A stretch of 44,377 nt of DNA from Tannerellaceae bacterium (GTDB lineage Bacteria; Bacteroidota; Bacteroidia; Bacteroidales; Tannerellaceae). Location: NCBI GenBank assembly GCA_021203545.1, contig JAJQAZ010000023.1, forward strand, positions 1 through 44,377. The letters are read 5' to 3'. This document shows, piece by piece, positions 8,842 to 17,657 of this stretch (position 1 is its first letter; each line of letters starts with the position of its first letter). Both the position numbers and the translations under genes were made by a program. The notes under the pieces are model-generated. The model worked only from the letters and a program-made list of their open reading frames with translations. It made no database searches and was not told the DNA's origin.

Positions 8842-9723
8842 ATGAAATTTTTAACGAAAGAAGCCAAGATTGGTATTGTAACAATTATAAGTCTGGTATT
8901 ATTATACGTCGGGATTAACTATTTGAAAGGTATTAACCTGTTCAAACCGGTAAACCATTACTATGTAAAATTTGATAATGTAAAAGATGTTACGGTTTCC
9001 AGTCCGGTCTTTATAGACGGATTTAAGGTAGGACTGGTACGCTCTATTACCTATAATTACCAGACAACGGATGATATTACGGTAGAAGTAAGTCTGGATG
9101 AAGGCATGCGTATTAATGTAGGTAGCTATGTTACGATTGTAAAAAGCCTGTTGAGTGGTGGCGAGTTACACCTGCAACTGAACAAAAACAATCCGGAATT
9201 TTATAAATCGGGTTCCGTACTGGAAGGACGCATGGGTGATGATATGCTCGAAACCGTACAGGATAAAATACTACCGGGCGTAGAAGCACTGCTGCCCAAG
9301 GTGGATTCGATCCTGACCTCGTTAAATACGTTATTAACTCATCCGGCGTTAAGCCAGTCACTGACCCACATTGAACGGTCAACGGCTAATCTGGAGCAGT
9401 CTACACGGGTATTGAATGGTTATCTAAGCCGTGATGTTCCGGTGCTAATGGATAACATAAAAATTACAACCGATAATTTTGCTGATATCAGCGGACAGTT
9501 AAGAGACCTGGATCTGGCTACCACCGTAAATAGTATCAATGCCACGCTGGATAATCTGACATTGACTACCGGTAAGCTTAATTCGGCCGACAATACGCTC
9601 GGTTTATTATTGAACGACAGAAGATTGTACGAGAATCTGAACGGTACGGCAGCGAATGCATCCATACTTCTGCAGGATGTAAAAGAGAACCCCAAACGGT
9701 ATGTCCGGTTCTCCCTGTTTTAA
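8842..9723 (+). CDS. MCE/MlaD-family lipid-transport protein
   Basis: A 293-residue protein with one N-terminal transmembrane helix (about 9-28) and a periplasmic MCE domain (about 38-115, including SSPVFIDGFKVGLV and GSYVTIVKSLLSGGELHL). The helical C-terminal region has many Asn, Thr, Leu and Ser (about 130-285) and is likely a coiled coil. MCE proteins form hexameric rings that carry phospholipids or other lipids between the inner and outer membranes. No mlaE permease or mlaF ATPase lies nearby, so the partners must be elsewhere. Pairing with an Amidase_3 gene is, from memory, common in Bacteroidetes and suggests coordinated envelope maintenance. Confidence 0.88.
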   Translation: MKFLTKEAKIGIVTIISLVLLYVGINYLKGINLFKPVNHYYVKFDNVKDVTVSSPVFIDGFKVGLVRSITYNYQTTDDITVEVSLDEGMRINVGSYVTIVKSLLSGGELHLQLNKNNPEFYKSGSVLEGRMGDDMLETVQDKILPGVEALLPKVDSILTSLNTLLTHPALSQSLTHIERSTANLEQSTRVLNGYLSRDVPVLMDNIKITTDNFADISGQLRDLDLATTVNSINATLDNLTLTTGKLNSADNTLGLLLNDRRLYENLNGTAANASILLQDVKENPKRYVRFSLF

Positions 9724-10106
9724 TAACTAAACAGAACAGAATTCAGAAGCGAAAAGTTTTGCTTGTTTAGAACGATTCCATTTAAGAACTTTTTTTCCGT
9801 AATCATTTTGTAACATTCCGGTATCCTCTAAAATTGAGGAGAATATCTCACCGGATATGGGTAAGAATGAAAACAAATTGAAAAGTATCACATGCAGGAA
9901 ATCCCTTTGTTTCAGCAGCGTTTGGAATGGTTAGGAAACAAAACAAACTATTTTTTCGTCCGGATTGCTAACCCGTTGATAGCAAAGGCAATATTAAAAG
10001 TTAAACATTAGCAAAAATTATGACCACTTTTTTTTTAGGAATATATTTTAAAACTTTGTAGTTGCAATTAGAAGGTGTTATAGATTTTGGAAATTGAATT
10101 TTGAAG
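9724..10106. other. dnaA upstream region with a probable promoter
   Basis: A gene-free stretch of about 380 bp. AAACTTTG at 10051-10058 is one base off the -7 consensus TAnnTTTG and would start transcription near 10065. Small inverted repeats are visible: CCTCTAAAATTGAGG (about 9825-9839), and TTGCTA against TAGCAA around 9965-9985. I see no cluster of TTATNCACA-type DnaA boxes and no AT-rich 13-mers, so I do not call an origin here. Confidence 0.45.
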
Positions 10107-11507
10107 ATGCAAGTTAATTATCAAACTTTGTGGAATAAATGTCTGTCTGTCATAAAAGATATTGTACCGGAGGCCGTTTACAACACGTGGTTCGTACCTA
10201 TTGTTCCTCTCTCATACGAAGGCAATAAGTTTACGATACAGGTGCCCAGTCAATTCTTTTATGAATATCTGGAAGAAAAATATGTTAGTGTTCTGAAGGT
10301 AACTCTATACCGGGTTATCGGCCCCGGAACGGTATTAAATTACCGTATCATGGTCGATAAAACAACCGGAGGTACAGTAGACTACCCGGCGGAAAATGGT
10401 TCTGCTATGGTAAAGAATACAACAGACCGGAAAGAAACAGCCAGACCCACTACACCGTTTGTACAAAATGCTCCGAAAGAGTTAGACCCGCATCTGAACC
10501 CCAAATACAATTTTGAAAATTATTTCGAAGGTACCAGCAACAAACTGGTACGCACCGCAGGCGAAGCCGTTGCACAGAATCCGGGTAAAACAACCTTCAA
10601 CCCGCTGTTCGTATTCGGCCCTTCAGGAACGGGTAAAACTCACCTGTGCCATGCTGTGGGTACGCGTATCAAAGAACTCTATCCGGAGAAAAGAGTATTG
10701 TATGTATCTTCCCACCTGTTCCGTGTACAGTTTACGGATGCAATCCGGAAGAATACTACGAACGACTTCCTTAATTTCTATCAGAATATAGATGTACTGA
10801 TCCTGGACGATATCCAGGAAATGATCGGTATGGATAAAACACAGAATACATTCTTCCATATATTCAACCACCTGCACCAGTTAGGAAAGCAGCTGATACT
10901 TACTTCAGATAAAGCACCGGTAGACCTGCAGGGAATGGAAGAACGATTGATCACGCGCCTTAAATGGGGTTTAACGGCAGAATTATGCCGTCCGGATCTG
11001 GATCTGCGTAAAAAGATCCTGAAAAACAAGATCAACCACGACGGTATCACGATTCCGGACGAAGTATTTAACTTTATTGCAAACAATGTAACTGAAAATA
11101 TCCGTGACCTGGAAGGTATTCTGGTATCTTTAATGGCTAATTCGGTTATCAACAACCGGGAAATTGACCTTCCGCTCACTAAACGGGTAATCAGCCAGGC
11201 TGTAAGGTTAGAGAAAAAACAGATCTCTATCCAAATGATCCAGGAGATTGTATGCAATTACTTCAATCTCGAGCAATCAGCGATCCAGACACGTTCACGC
11301 AAACGTGAAATCGTGCAGGCAAGACAGATTACTATGTATCTATCCAAAAAATATACCGACTGCTCTTTCTCTCATATCGGTAAAGTCGTAGGAAAAAAAG
11401 ATCATGCGACAGTTTTACATGCCTGTAAAACAATAAAAGATCAAATAGAAACGAGTAAATCATTCCGGTCGGCAGTTGAAGAGATAGAAGGAAAACTCAA
11501 AAATTAG
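10107..11507 (+). CDS. dnaA: chromosomal replication initiator protein DnaA
   Basis: AAA+ ATPase of 466 residues that binds DnaA boxes and opens the replication origin. Domain I is about 1-85 ([23 protein letters not shown]) and domain II is a variable linker to about 130. Domain III carries Walker [10 protein letters not shown] (171-179) and Walker B LILDD (D234, D235). Domain IV (about 375-466) has the DNA-binding signature [15 protein letters not shown] place the start at the ATG at 10107. A TTG two codons upstream (10101) is in frame and possible, but the family usually begins right before this segment. No dnaN or recF follows; the next gene is nrdJ. Confidence 0.96.
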   Translation: MQVNYQTLWNKCLSVIKDIVPEAVYNTWFVPIVPLSYEGNKFTIQVPSQFFYEYLEEKYVSVLKVTLYRVIGPGTVLNYRIMVDKTTGGTVDYPAENGSAMVKNTTDRKETARPTTPFVQNAPKELDPHLNPKYNFENYFEGTSNKLVRTAGEAVAQNPGKTTFNPLFVFGPSGTGKTHLCHAVGTRIKELYPEKRVLYVSSHLFRVQFTDAIRKNTTNDFLNFYQNIDVLILDDIQEMIGMDKTQNTFFHIFNHLHQLGKQLILTSDKAPVDLQGMEERLITRLKWGLTAELCRPDLDLRKKILKNKINHDGITIPDEVFNFIANNVTENIRDLEGILVSLMANSVINNREIDLPLTKRVISQAVRLEKKQISIQMIQEIVCNYFNLEQSAIQTRSRKREIVQARQITMYLSKKYTDCSFSHIGKVVGKKDHATVLHACKTIKDQIETSKSFRSAVEEIEGKLKN

Positions 11508-11529
11508 ATCTGACTTTTTAAAGAGGTAA

Positions 11530-11566
11530 CAAAAGGATAGCATCACACAATGTTATCCTTTTTTGT
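11530..11566 (+). terminator. intrinsic terminator of dnaA
   Basis: AAAAGGATAGCAT pairs with ATGTTATCCTTTT (one G-T pair) around a short loop and is followed by T residues. It starts 22 nt after the dnaA stop. Confidence 0.8.
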
Positions 11567-11701
11567 TTACATGTATTTGTAACAAATTGTCTTTTTGGGA
11601 AAACTTTAGTACATCCTGAAAAATGTTTTCTTTTCATTTTCAGCCAATTAATGTTTGTTTTTGGAAAACTTTGTTTTTTAATAGTTTTTATAAATGTTTT
11701 A

Positions 11702-11733
11702 TTTGGGAAATAAAGCAACTATTACTAAACTTG
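11702..11733 (+). promoter_or_regulatory. promoter of nrdJ
   Basis: A -33 TTTG at 11702-11705 and a -7 TAAACTTG at 11726-11733 (one base off TAnnTTTG) are separated by 20 nt, the expected spacing. Transcription would start near 11740, about 19 nt before the GTG start. Upstream, the string GGAAAACTTT occurs twice (about 11598 and 11660). Confidence 0.6.
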
Positions 11734-11758
11734 CACCTTAATTTAAATACCTAATACA

Positions 11759-14299
11759 GTGGCTCAAAAAACTTACACTTTTGACGAAGCATACAAAGCT
11801 TCTTTAGACTATTTTACCGGAGATGAACTGGCGGCAAAAGTTTGGGTAAATAAGTATGCCCTTAAAGATGCTTTCGGGAACATCTACGAAAAATCTCCGG
11901 CAGATATGCATACCCGTTTAGCAAAAGAGATCGCCCGGATTGAAAACAAGTACCCGAACCCACTTTCCGAAAAAGAGTTGTACGATCTGTTTGATCATTT
12001 CAAATACATCGTACCACAGGGAAGCCCGATGACCGGTATTGGTAATGATTTTCAGATAGCCTCTCTTTCCAACTGCTTTGTAATTGGTATAGAAGGACAG
12101 GCCGATTCTTATGGTGCCATTATCCGCATTGATGAAGAACAGGTACAATTAATGAAACGCCGGGGGGGTGTAGGCCATGACCTGTCACATATCCGCCCGA
12201 AAGGTTCGCCGGTTAAAAACTCGGCCCTCACCTCTACCGGGCTGGTTCCTTTTATGGAACGTTACTCCAACTCTACCCGCGAGGTAGCGCAGGACGGTCG
12301 CCGGGGAGCCTTGATGTTAAGTGTTTCGATTAAACACCCCGATTCGGAGTCGTTTATCGATGCAAAAATGACGGAAGGAAAAGTAACCGGAGCCAATGTG
12401 TCCGTGAAAATTGACGACGAATTCATGAATGCCGTTATCAACGGTACCCCCTACAGACAACAATATCCGGTTGATTCCGATAATCCTACCACTGTAAAAG
12501 AAATCAACACGAGCGAGTTATGGAAGAAAATAATTCATAACGCATGGAAATCGGCCGAACCCGGTATGTTATTCTGGGATACAATCCTCAAAGAATCGGT
12601 TCCGGATTCGTATGCTGACCTTGGTTTCCGTACAGTTTCTACCAACCCGTGCGGTGAGATTCCTTTATGTCCGTACGATAGCTGCCGCCTGTTGGCTATT
12701 AATCTGTATTCGTATGTGGTAAATCCGTTTACCAAAGATGCTTATTTCGATTTCGATCTGTTCAAAAAACATGTAGCGCTGGCACAACGGGTCATGGATG
12801 ACATTATTGATCTGGAATCGGAAAAGATCGAGAAAATACTGGAAAAAATTGATTCCGACCCGGAAACACTGGAAGTGCGCCAGACCGAACGCCACCTGTG
12901 GGAAAAGATACAAAAGAAAACCCTCCAGGGACGCCGTACAGGGGTAGGTATTACCGCTGAAGGTGATATGCTGGCCGCCCTGAATCTGAGATATGGTACC
13001 GACGAAGCCACACAATTTGCCGAAGAAGTGCAGAAAACCCTGGCGCTTGCCGCTTACCGTTCGTCTGTACTTATGGCAAAAGAACGGGGTGCATTCGAGA
13101 TATACGATACCCAACGGGAAGAAAACAATCCATTTATCAACCGTCTGCGCGAAGCTGACCCGGAGTTATACGACCTCATGGTACAGTATGGACGCCGTAA
13201 CATTGCCTGCTTGACAATTGCTCCAACCGGAACAACCAGTTTGATGACCCAAACTACTTCAGGGATTGAACCGGTATTTCTGCCGATATACCGCCGCCGC
13301 CGGAAAGTAAACCCGAACGACGCTTCAGCCCGGGTTGATTTCGTAGATGAAACAGGAGATGCTTTCGAAGAATACACTGTATTCCACCATAAATTTGTAA
13401 CCTGGATGCAGGCAAACGGTTACCCGGTAACCAAAAAATATACACAGGAAGAGATTGACCAACTGGTGGAGAAATCGCCTTACTACAAAGCTACCTCTAA
13501 CGATGTGGACTGGTTGCAGAAAGTACGCATGCAGGGACGTATCCAGAAATGGGTAGACCACTCAATCAGTGTAACAATCAATCTGCCGAATAATGTAGAC
13601 GAAGAACTCGTTAATACACTTTATATCGAAGCCTGGAAAAGCGGATGCAAAGGGTGTACAGTGTATCGCGACGGCTCACGTTCAGGCGTATTGATCTCGA
13701 CCGATAAAGGCAAGAAGAAAGACGATTGCAACTGTATGGAACCGCCGGTTATCGTAGCCAAACGTCCGCGCGAACTGGAAGCCGACGTTGTAAAATTCCA
13801 GAACAACCGCGAAAAGTGGATTGCATTTGTAGGTTTGCTGAATGGCCGACCCTATGAAATCTTTACCGGTTTGGCCGACGACGACGAAGGAATCATGCTA
13901 CCGAAAAATGTAATGAAAGGTACGATCATCAAAAGCTATGATGAAGACGGACAGAAACATTATGATTTCCAGTTCAAAAACAAACGGGGATACAAAATGA
14001 CCATTGAAGGTCTGGACGGTAAGTTCAACCCTGAATTCTGGAACTATGCCAAACTGATCTCCGGTGTACTTCGTTACGGTATGCCTATCTACCAGGTTAT
14101 CAAGTTAGTACAGGGTATGGAACTAAAAGACGAATCAATCAATACCTGGAAGAACGGTGTAGAAAGAGCGTTGAAGAAATACCTGCCCAACGGTACTGAA
14201 GCCCAGGGTCAAACCTGTCCGAACTGCGGACTCGAAACCCTGATCTACCAGGAAGGCTGCCTGATCTGCAAAAACTGCGGCGCCTCCCGGTGCGGGTAA
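11759..14299 (+). CDS. nrdJ: adenosylcobalamin-dependent (class II) ribonucleotide reductase
   Basis: An 846-residue enzyme that reduces ribonucleotides to deoxyribonucleotides, using vitamin B12 to form the radical, so it works with or without oxygen. Residue C106 in ASLSNCFV fits the first redox cysteine. NPCGEIPL (296-303) carries the thiyl-radical cysteine C298 and glutamate E300. The segment GCKGCTVYRDGSRSGVL is typical of the class II subgroup. The C-terminus ends in a Cys-rich module (CPNCG...CKNCGASRCG) that probably acts as a zinc ribbon and redox tail. The start is GTG at 11759, placed 19 nt after the predicted transcription start. No cobalamin riboswitch is visible upstream. The gene appears to be a single transcription unit ending at the hairpin after the stop. 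Confidence 0.95.
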   Translation: MAQKTYTFDEAYKASLDYFTGDELAAKVWVNKYALKDAFGNIYEKSPADMHTRLAKEIARIENKYPNPLSEKELYDLFDHFKYIVPQGSPMTGIGNDFQIASLSNCFVIGIEGQADSYGAIIRIDEEQVQLMKRRGGVGHDLSHIRPKGSPVKNSALTSTGLVPFMERYSNSTREVAQDGRRGALMLSVSIKHPDSESFIDAKMTEGKVTGANVSVKIDDEFMNAVINGTPYRQQYPVDSDNPTTVKEINTSELWKKIIHNAWKSAEPGMLFWDTILKESVPDSYADLGFRTVSTNPCGEIPLCPYDSCRLLAINLYSYVVNPFTKDAYFDFDLFKKHVALAQRVMDDIIDLESEKIEKILEKIDSDPETLEVRQTERHLWEKIQKKTLQGRRTGVGITAEGDMLAALNLRYGTDEATQFAEEVQKTLALAAYRSSVLMAKERGAFEIYDTQREENNPFINRLREADPELYDLMVQYGRRNIACLTIAPTGTTSLMTQTTSGIEPVFLPIYRRRRKVNPNDASARVDFVDETGDAFEEYTVFHHKFVTWMQANGYPVTKKYTQEEIDQLVEKSPYYKATSNDVDWLQKVRMQGRIQKWVDHSISVTINLPNNVDEELVNTLYIEAWKSGCKGCTVYRDGSRSGVLISTDKGKKKDDCNCMEPPVIVAKRPRELEADVVKFQNNREKWIAFVGLLNGRPYEIFTGLADDDEGIMLPKNVMKGTIIKSYDEDGQKHYDFQFKNKRGYKMTIEGLDGKFNPEFWNYAKLISGVLRYGMPIYQVIKLVQGMELKDESINTWKNGVERALKKYLPNGTEAQGQTCPNCGLETLIYQEGCLICKNCGASRCG

Positions 14300-14330
14300 A
14301 TGATTCAGTTGACAATTAAATGCTAAAATA

Positions 14331-14366
14331 AAATGCAGGTTTCAAACACAGAAGCCTGCATTTTTC
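14331..14366 (+). terminator. intrinsic terminator of nrdJ
   Basis: AATGCAGGTTTC pairs with GAAGCCTGCATT (one G-T pair) across a 6-nt loop and continues into TTTTTCTTTT. It starts about 30 nt after the stop codon. Confidence 0.85.
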
Positions 14367-14370
14367 TTTT

Positions 14371-14420
14371 GTTCGGGTTTGTTCGGGTTTGTTCGGGTTT
14401 GTTCGGGTTTGTTCGGGTTT
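14371..14420. repeat. five tandem copies of a 10-bp repeat
   Basis: GTTCGGGTTT is repeated five times without error, and the sixth unit (14421 on) begins GTTCGG before becoming the palindromic repeat GTTCGGCGTAGCG. The array abuts both the nrdJ terminator and the mosaic repeat. The shared GTTCGG suggests that slippage expanded the edge of the palindromic element. Confidence 0.95.
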
Positions 14421-14842
14421 GTTCGGCGTAGCGTCTTCGCTACGCCGTTGGAAAAAGTGAGGCTCTTGCCTCACATGAGCCAGGAGGCTCATAAATTTTT
14501 AGCGACGTAGCGAAGACGCCAATGCCGCAGGCTTAAGCCCAATATGCGATTATAAGCCCGAAGGGCTTGAATGTGAATAACCCTCAGTGAAGAGAGCGTA
14601 GCGAACGACTGGGGGTATGAGGGACAACCCAATACCACAACCCCGACAGTGGGTTGAATGCTACTATTCACACCTTTCGGCGTTGAGAAGAAAGTGTTGA
14701 TCTCCCCCCAGTCGTTCGCTACGCTCTCTTCACTGGGGGTTATTCACATTTTACCCCATTCGGGGTAGTTTGTAATTCCCTTCGACTAACACACTATATT
14801 TTCTTAAGCCCGCGACATTGGCGTCTTCGCTACGCCGAACAA
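14421..14842. repeat. nested mosaic inverted repeat
   Basis: About 420 bp with no gene. It contains the hairpin GGCGTAGCG-TCTT-CGCTACGCC (14425-14446) and the hairpin GTGAGGCTCTTGCCTCAC (14457-14474). An outer inverted pair lies at about 14504-14536 and 14804-14836 (core GTAGCGAAGACGCCAATG). An inner inverted pair of more than 40 bp lies at about 14574-14616 and 14705-14749 (core AGAGAGCGTAGCGAACGACT). Between these are the TTATAAGCCCGAAGGGCTT module (about 14550) and the TACCCC palindrome (14752-14767) also seen in the first 400 bp of the window. The arms are nested, so the whole block could fold into one branched cruciform. Confidence 0.85.
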
Positions 14843-14893
14843 AAGAACAAAAGAGCAAAGTCTCTTTTTTTATATTTTAATGAATGAAATTAA

Positions 14894-14923
14894 TTGTCAA
14901 TTGTCAATTAATTTCTACTTTCG
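14894..14923 (+). promoter_or_regulatory. probable promoter of malQ
   Basis: A -33-like TTGT at 14894-14897 and TACTTTCG at 14916-14923 (one base off TAnnTTTG) are 18 nt apart. The start codon would follow the transcription start by only about 10-20 nt. Confidence 0.45.
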
Positions 14924-14938
14924 TGGCTGAACAATCAA

Positions 14939-17635
14939 ATGCTAAACATGAAAATTTCTTTCCATATTAATTATCATACAGAATGGGGGCAAACAATCTG
15001 CATTATGGGGTCTATCCCTGAATTAGGGGGATGGGAACCCACTAGGGCTCCACAGATGCAATATGTAGCCGACGGCAACTGGTATTTCGAACTGGAACTA
15101 CCGGACGTGTACCAGCAGATTGAATACCGTTACATGGTCCGTATGGATAACAGACCCTTCAGGAAAGAATGGACCCGGAACCATACAATTAAACTACAAT
15201 CCGGTGTACCTGTTTACACAATTATTGACTACTGGCAGGATATTCCGGGCAACCTTTCATTTTATACCTCGGCCTTTACGCAAAGCGTATTTGCACATCC
15301 GGCCGCCGGCGTACAAAATAAACCGGACACAACCCATAAACTGATTTTTAAAGTATGGGCTCCCCGGGTAGAAAAAGATCAGTTTGTAGCGATCACAGGT
15401 AACCAGGATTGCCTGGGTAACTGGAATCCTGCACAATCGGTAGCTATGCAACCTACCTGTTTTTCGGAATGGGCTGTTGAACTTCCGGCAGACCAGATCC
15501 GGTATCCTTTAGAATATAAGTTCATTATCAGCAACAAGGAAAACCCTTCCGCCCCTTATTGGGAAAACGGAGAAAACCGCCGGTTAGATTTCCTTCCTTT
15601 CTACGGATATGGTGTTACACAGATTGGAGGCATGTTCTTCCGCGAATCACCGGAACCCTGGCGAAGCACCGGTACCGTAATCCCGGTATTTTCCCTGCGG
15701 TCTGAAAAGAGTTTCGGAGTAGGCGATCTGGGAGACCTGAAATTAATGGTAGACTGGGTAAAGAAAACCAACCAACGAATTATCCAGGTATTGCCGGTCA
15801 ATGATACTACAATGACCGGAACCTGGCGCGATTCGTATCCCTATAGTGCAATCTCAATCTTTGCACTCCACCCGATCTACATGGATTTACGGGAAATGGG
15901 AGAATTAAAAGACCCACAACGGGCAGCCTTTTACAGGGATAAACAAGTGGAGTTAAATAGCAAACCTTCGCTGGATTATCAGGAAGTAATCCTTCATAAA
16001 ACAGGGTATGCACACGAATACTTTATACAGGAAAAGGAAAACATCGGGAAAGACTCTTCATTTCTCTCGTTCACTACACGGAATCTGGTTTGGTTAGTCC
16101 CATACGCAGCTTTTTGCTACTACCGCGACTTGTATAACACATCCGATTTCAACCAATGGGGCGAACATGCCGTATACAACAAATCCCGTGTTTATCAACT
16201 ATGCAGCGATAGCAGCGAGGCCTACGAACAAATCCAATTCATCTATTATCAGCAATATATACTTCATACACAATTCAAACGTATATCTCACTATGCACGC
16301 GAGAATGGGGTTATCCTGAAAGGCGACCTACCGATCGGGATCAACCGTGCCAGTGTAGAAGCCTGGACAGAACCCACTTATTTTAATATGAACGGACAGG
16401 CCGGTGCTCCGCCGGACGATTTCTCACTGACCGGACAAAACTGGGGATTCCCTACTTACAACTGGGATTTAATGGAAGAAGACGGTTTTAGCTGGTGGAA
16501 AAAACGGTTCCATACATTAGGTGACTATTTCGATTGTTTCCGGATTGATCACATCCTCGGATTTTTCCGTATCTGGGAAATCCCGTTAGAATATATACAG
16601 GGATTGTGCGGCCATTTCAATCCGGCTCTCCCCTACGCCAAAGAAGAAATAGAACAATACGGACTGCCTTTCAATAAAGAACGGTTTACGACTCCGCATA
16701 TCCACCGGCAATTTATTATTGAGTTGTTTGGCGAACAGGCAGACGAAGTTATGAATAGTTTTCTGGCACAATCATCTTCCAACCATTATGTATTAAAAGA
16801 TTTTTGTGATACACAGCGTAAAATAGACGCACTATTCCGGGATAAAGCCGATACCACATCGTACCGTATCCGGCAAGGATTAATGGTAATAGCCAACGAA
16901 GTACTATTTCTGCCTGACCCCTATCAGAAAGACACCTGGCATCCCCGTATCTCTGCCGGTTATTCTTATATATACAAAGAACTTTCAGACAGCGACCGTG
17001 CAGCCTTCGATCACCTTTACCGGGAATTCTACTACCACCGCCACAACGAATTCTGGAAAAAGCAGGCACTAAAACGGCTGACTCCACTATTAGAAGTAAC
17101 CGACATGCTGGTTTGCGGTGAAGATCTGGGAATGATTCCCGGAACAGTTCCCGAAGTGATGAAACAGCTACAAATATTGAGCCTCGAAATCGAACGGATG
17201 CCCAAAGAGGCATACCAGGAATTCACCAATCTGTCAAAACTACCTTACTTATCAGTTTGTACTACCTCGACCCACGACATGAGCCCAATCCGTAACTGGT
17301 GGAAAGAAGACAGGAGCAAAACCCAACGTTACTACAACCATATACTGCAACAACCGGGCGAAGCTCCCGAAGAATGTACAGACGATATCGCACGGCAAAT
17401 CCTGTCAAACCATTTACACTCACCATCTATGCTCACCATTATCCCTTTGCAGGACTGGATGGCTATGGATAGTAATATTAAGAATCCGGTAATAGAAGAA
17501 GAACGGATCAATATCCCGGCTAATCCGCAGCACTACTGGAAATACCGGATGCACATTACACCGGAATACCTATTAAAAGCAGATGAATTTAATGGAAAAA
17601 TAATAAATCTGATAAAAGAAAGCGGAAGGAAATAA
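14939..17635 (+). CDS. malQ: 4-alpha-glucanotransferase (GH77) with two N-terminal CBM20 domains
   Basis: An 898-residue cytoplasmic enzyme that moves alpha-1,4-glucan chains between malto-oligosaccharides during glycogen or maltodextrin metabolism. The N-terminus has two starch-binding CBM20 modules. The first is about 1-100 (SFHINYHTEWGQTICIMGS, GGWEP). The second is about 130-240 (LIFKVWAPRV, CLGNWNP, ENGENRRLDF). The GH77 barrel follows from about 255. The expected catalytic residues are present: nucleophile D537 in FRIDHILGFFR, acid/base E728 in CGEDLGMIPG, and D780 in STHDMSP. Two CBM20 domains before GH77 is the layout of plant cytosolic DPE2 and of Bacteroidetes homologues, unlike the smaller E. 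coli MalQ. An in-frame ATG nine bases downstream (14948) is an alternative start. No signal peptide is visible. Confidence 0.93.
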   Translation: MLNMKISFHINYHTEWGQTICIMGSIPELGGWEPTRAPQMQYVADGNWYFELELPDVYQQIEYRYMVRMDNRPFRKEWTRNHTIKLQSGVPVYTIIDYWQDIPGNLSFYTSAFTQSVFAHPAAGVQNKPDTTHKLIFKVWAPRVEKDQFVAITGNQDCLGNWNPAQSVAMQPTCFSEWAVELPADQIRYPLEYKFIISNKENPSAPYWENGENRRLDFLPFYGYGVTQIGGMFFRESPEPWRSTGTVIPVFSLRSEKSFGVGDLGDLKLMVDWVKKTNQRIIQVLPVNDTTMTGTWRDSYPYSAISIFALHPIYMDLREMGELKDPQRAAFYRDKQVELNSKPSLDYQEVILHKTGYAHEYFIQEKENIGKDSSFLSFTTRNLVWLVPYAAFCYYRDLYNTSDFNQWGEHAVYNKSRVYQLCSDSSEAYEQIQFIYYQQYILHTQFKRISHYARENGVILKGDLPIGINRASVEAWTEPTYFNMNGQAGAPPDDFSLTGQNWGFPTYNWDLMEEDGFSWWKKRFHTLGDYFDCFRIDHILGFFRIWEIPLEYIQGLCGHFNPALPYAKEEIEQYGLPFNKERFTTPHIHRQFIIELFGEQADEVMNSFLAQSSSNHYVLKDFCDTQRKIDALFRDKADTTSYRIRQGLMVIANEVLFLPDPYQKDTWHPRISAGYSYIYKELSDSDRAAFDHLYREFYYHRHNEFWKKQALKRLTPLLEVTDMLVCGEDLGMIPGTVPEVMKQLQILSLEIERMPKEAYQEFTNLSKLPYLSVCTTSTHDMSPIRNWWKEDRSKTQRYYNHILQQPGEAPEECTDDIARQILSNHLHSPSMLTIIPLQDWMAMDSNIKNPVIEEERINIPANPQHYWKYRMHITPEYLLKADEFNGKIINLIKESGRK

Positions 17636-17657
17636 GAATAGATAAGGTAAAACAAAC

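Noticed and set aside
9724-10106. Replication origin next to dnaA
   Set aside because: No cluster of DnaA boxes or AT-rich 13-mers is visible, and in Bacteroidales the origin is not always beside dnaA.
11567-11758. Cobalamin riboswitch before nrdJ
   Set aside because: No B12-box-like sequence, and the predicted transcript leader is only about 19 nt long.
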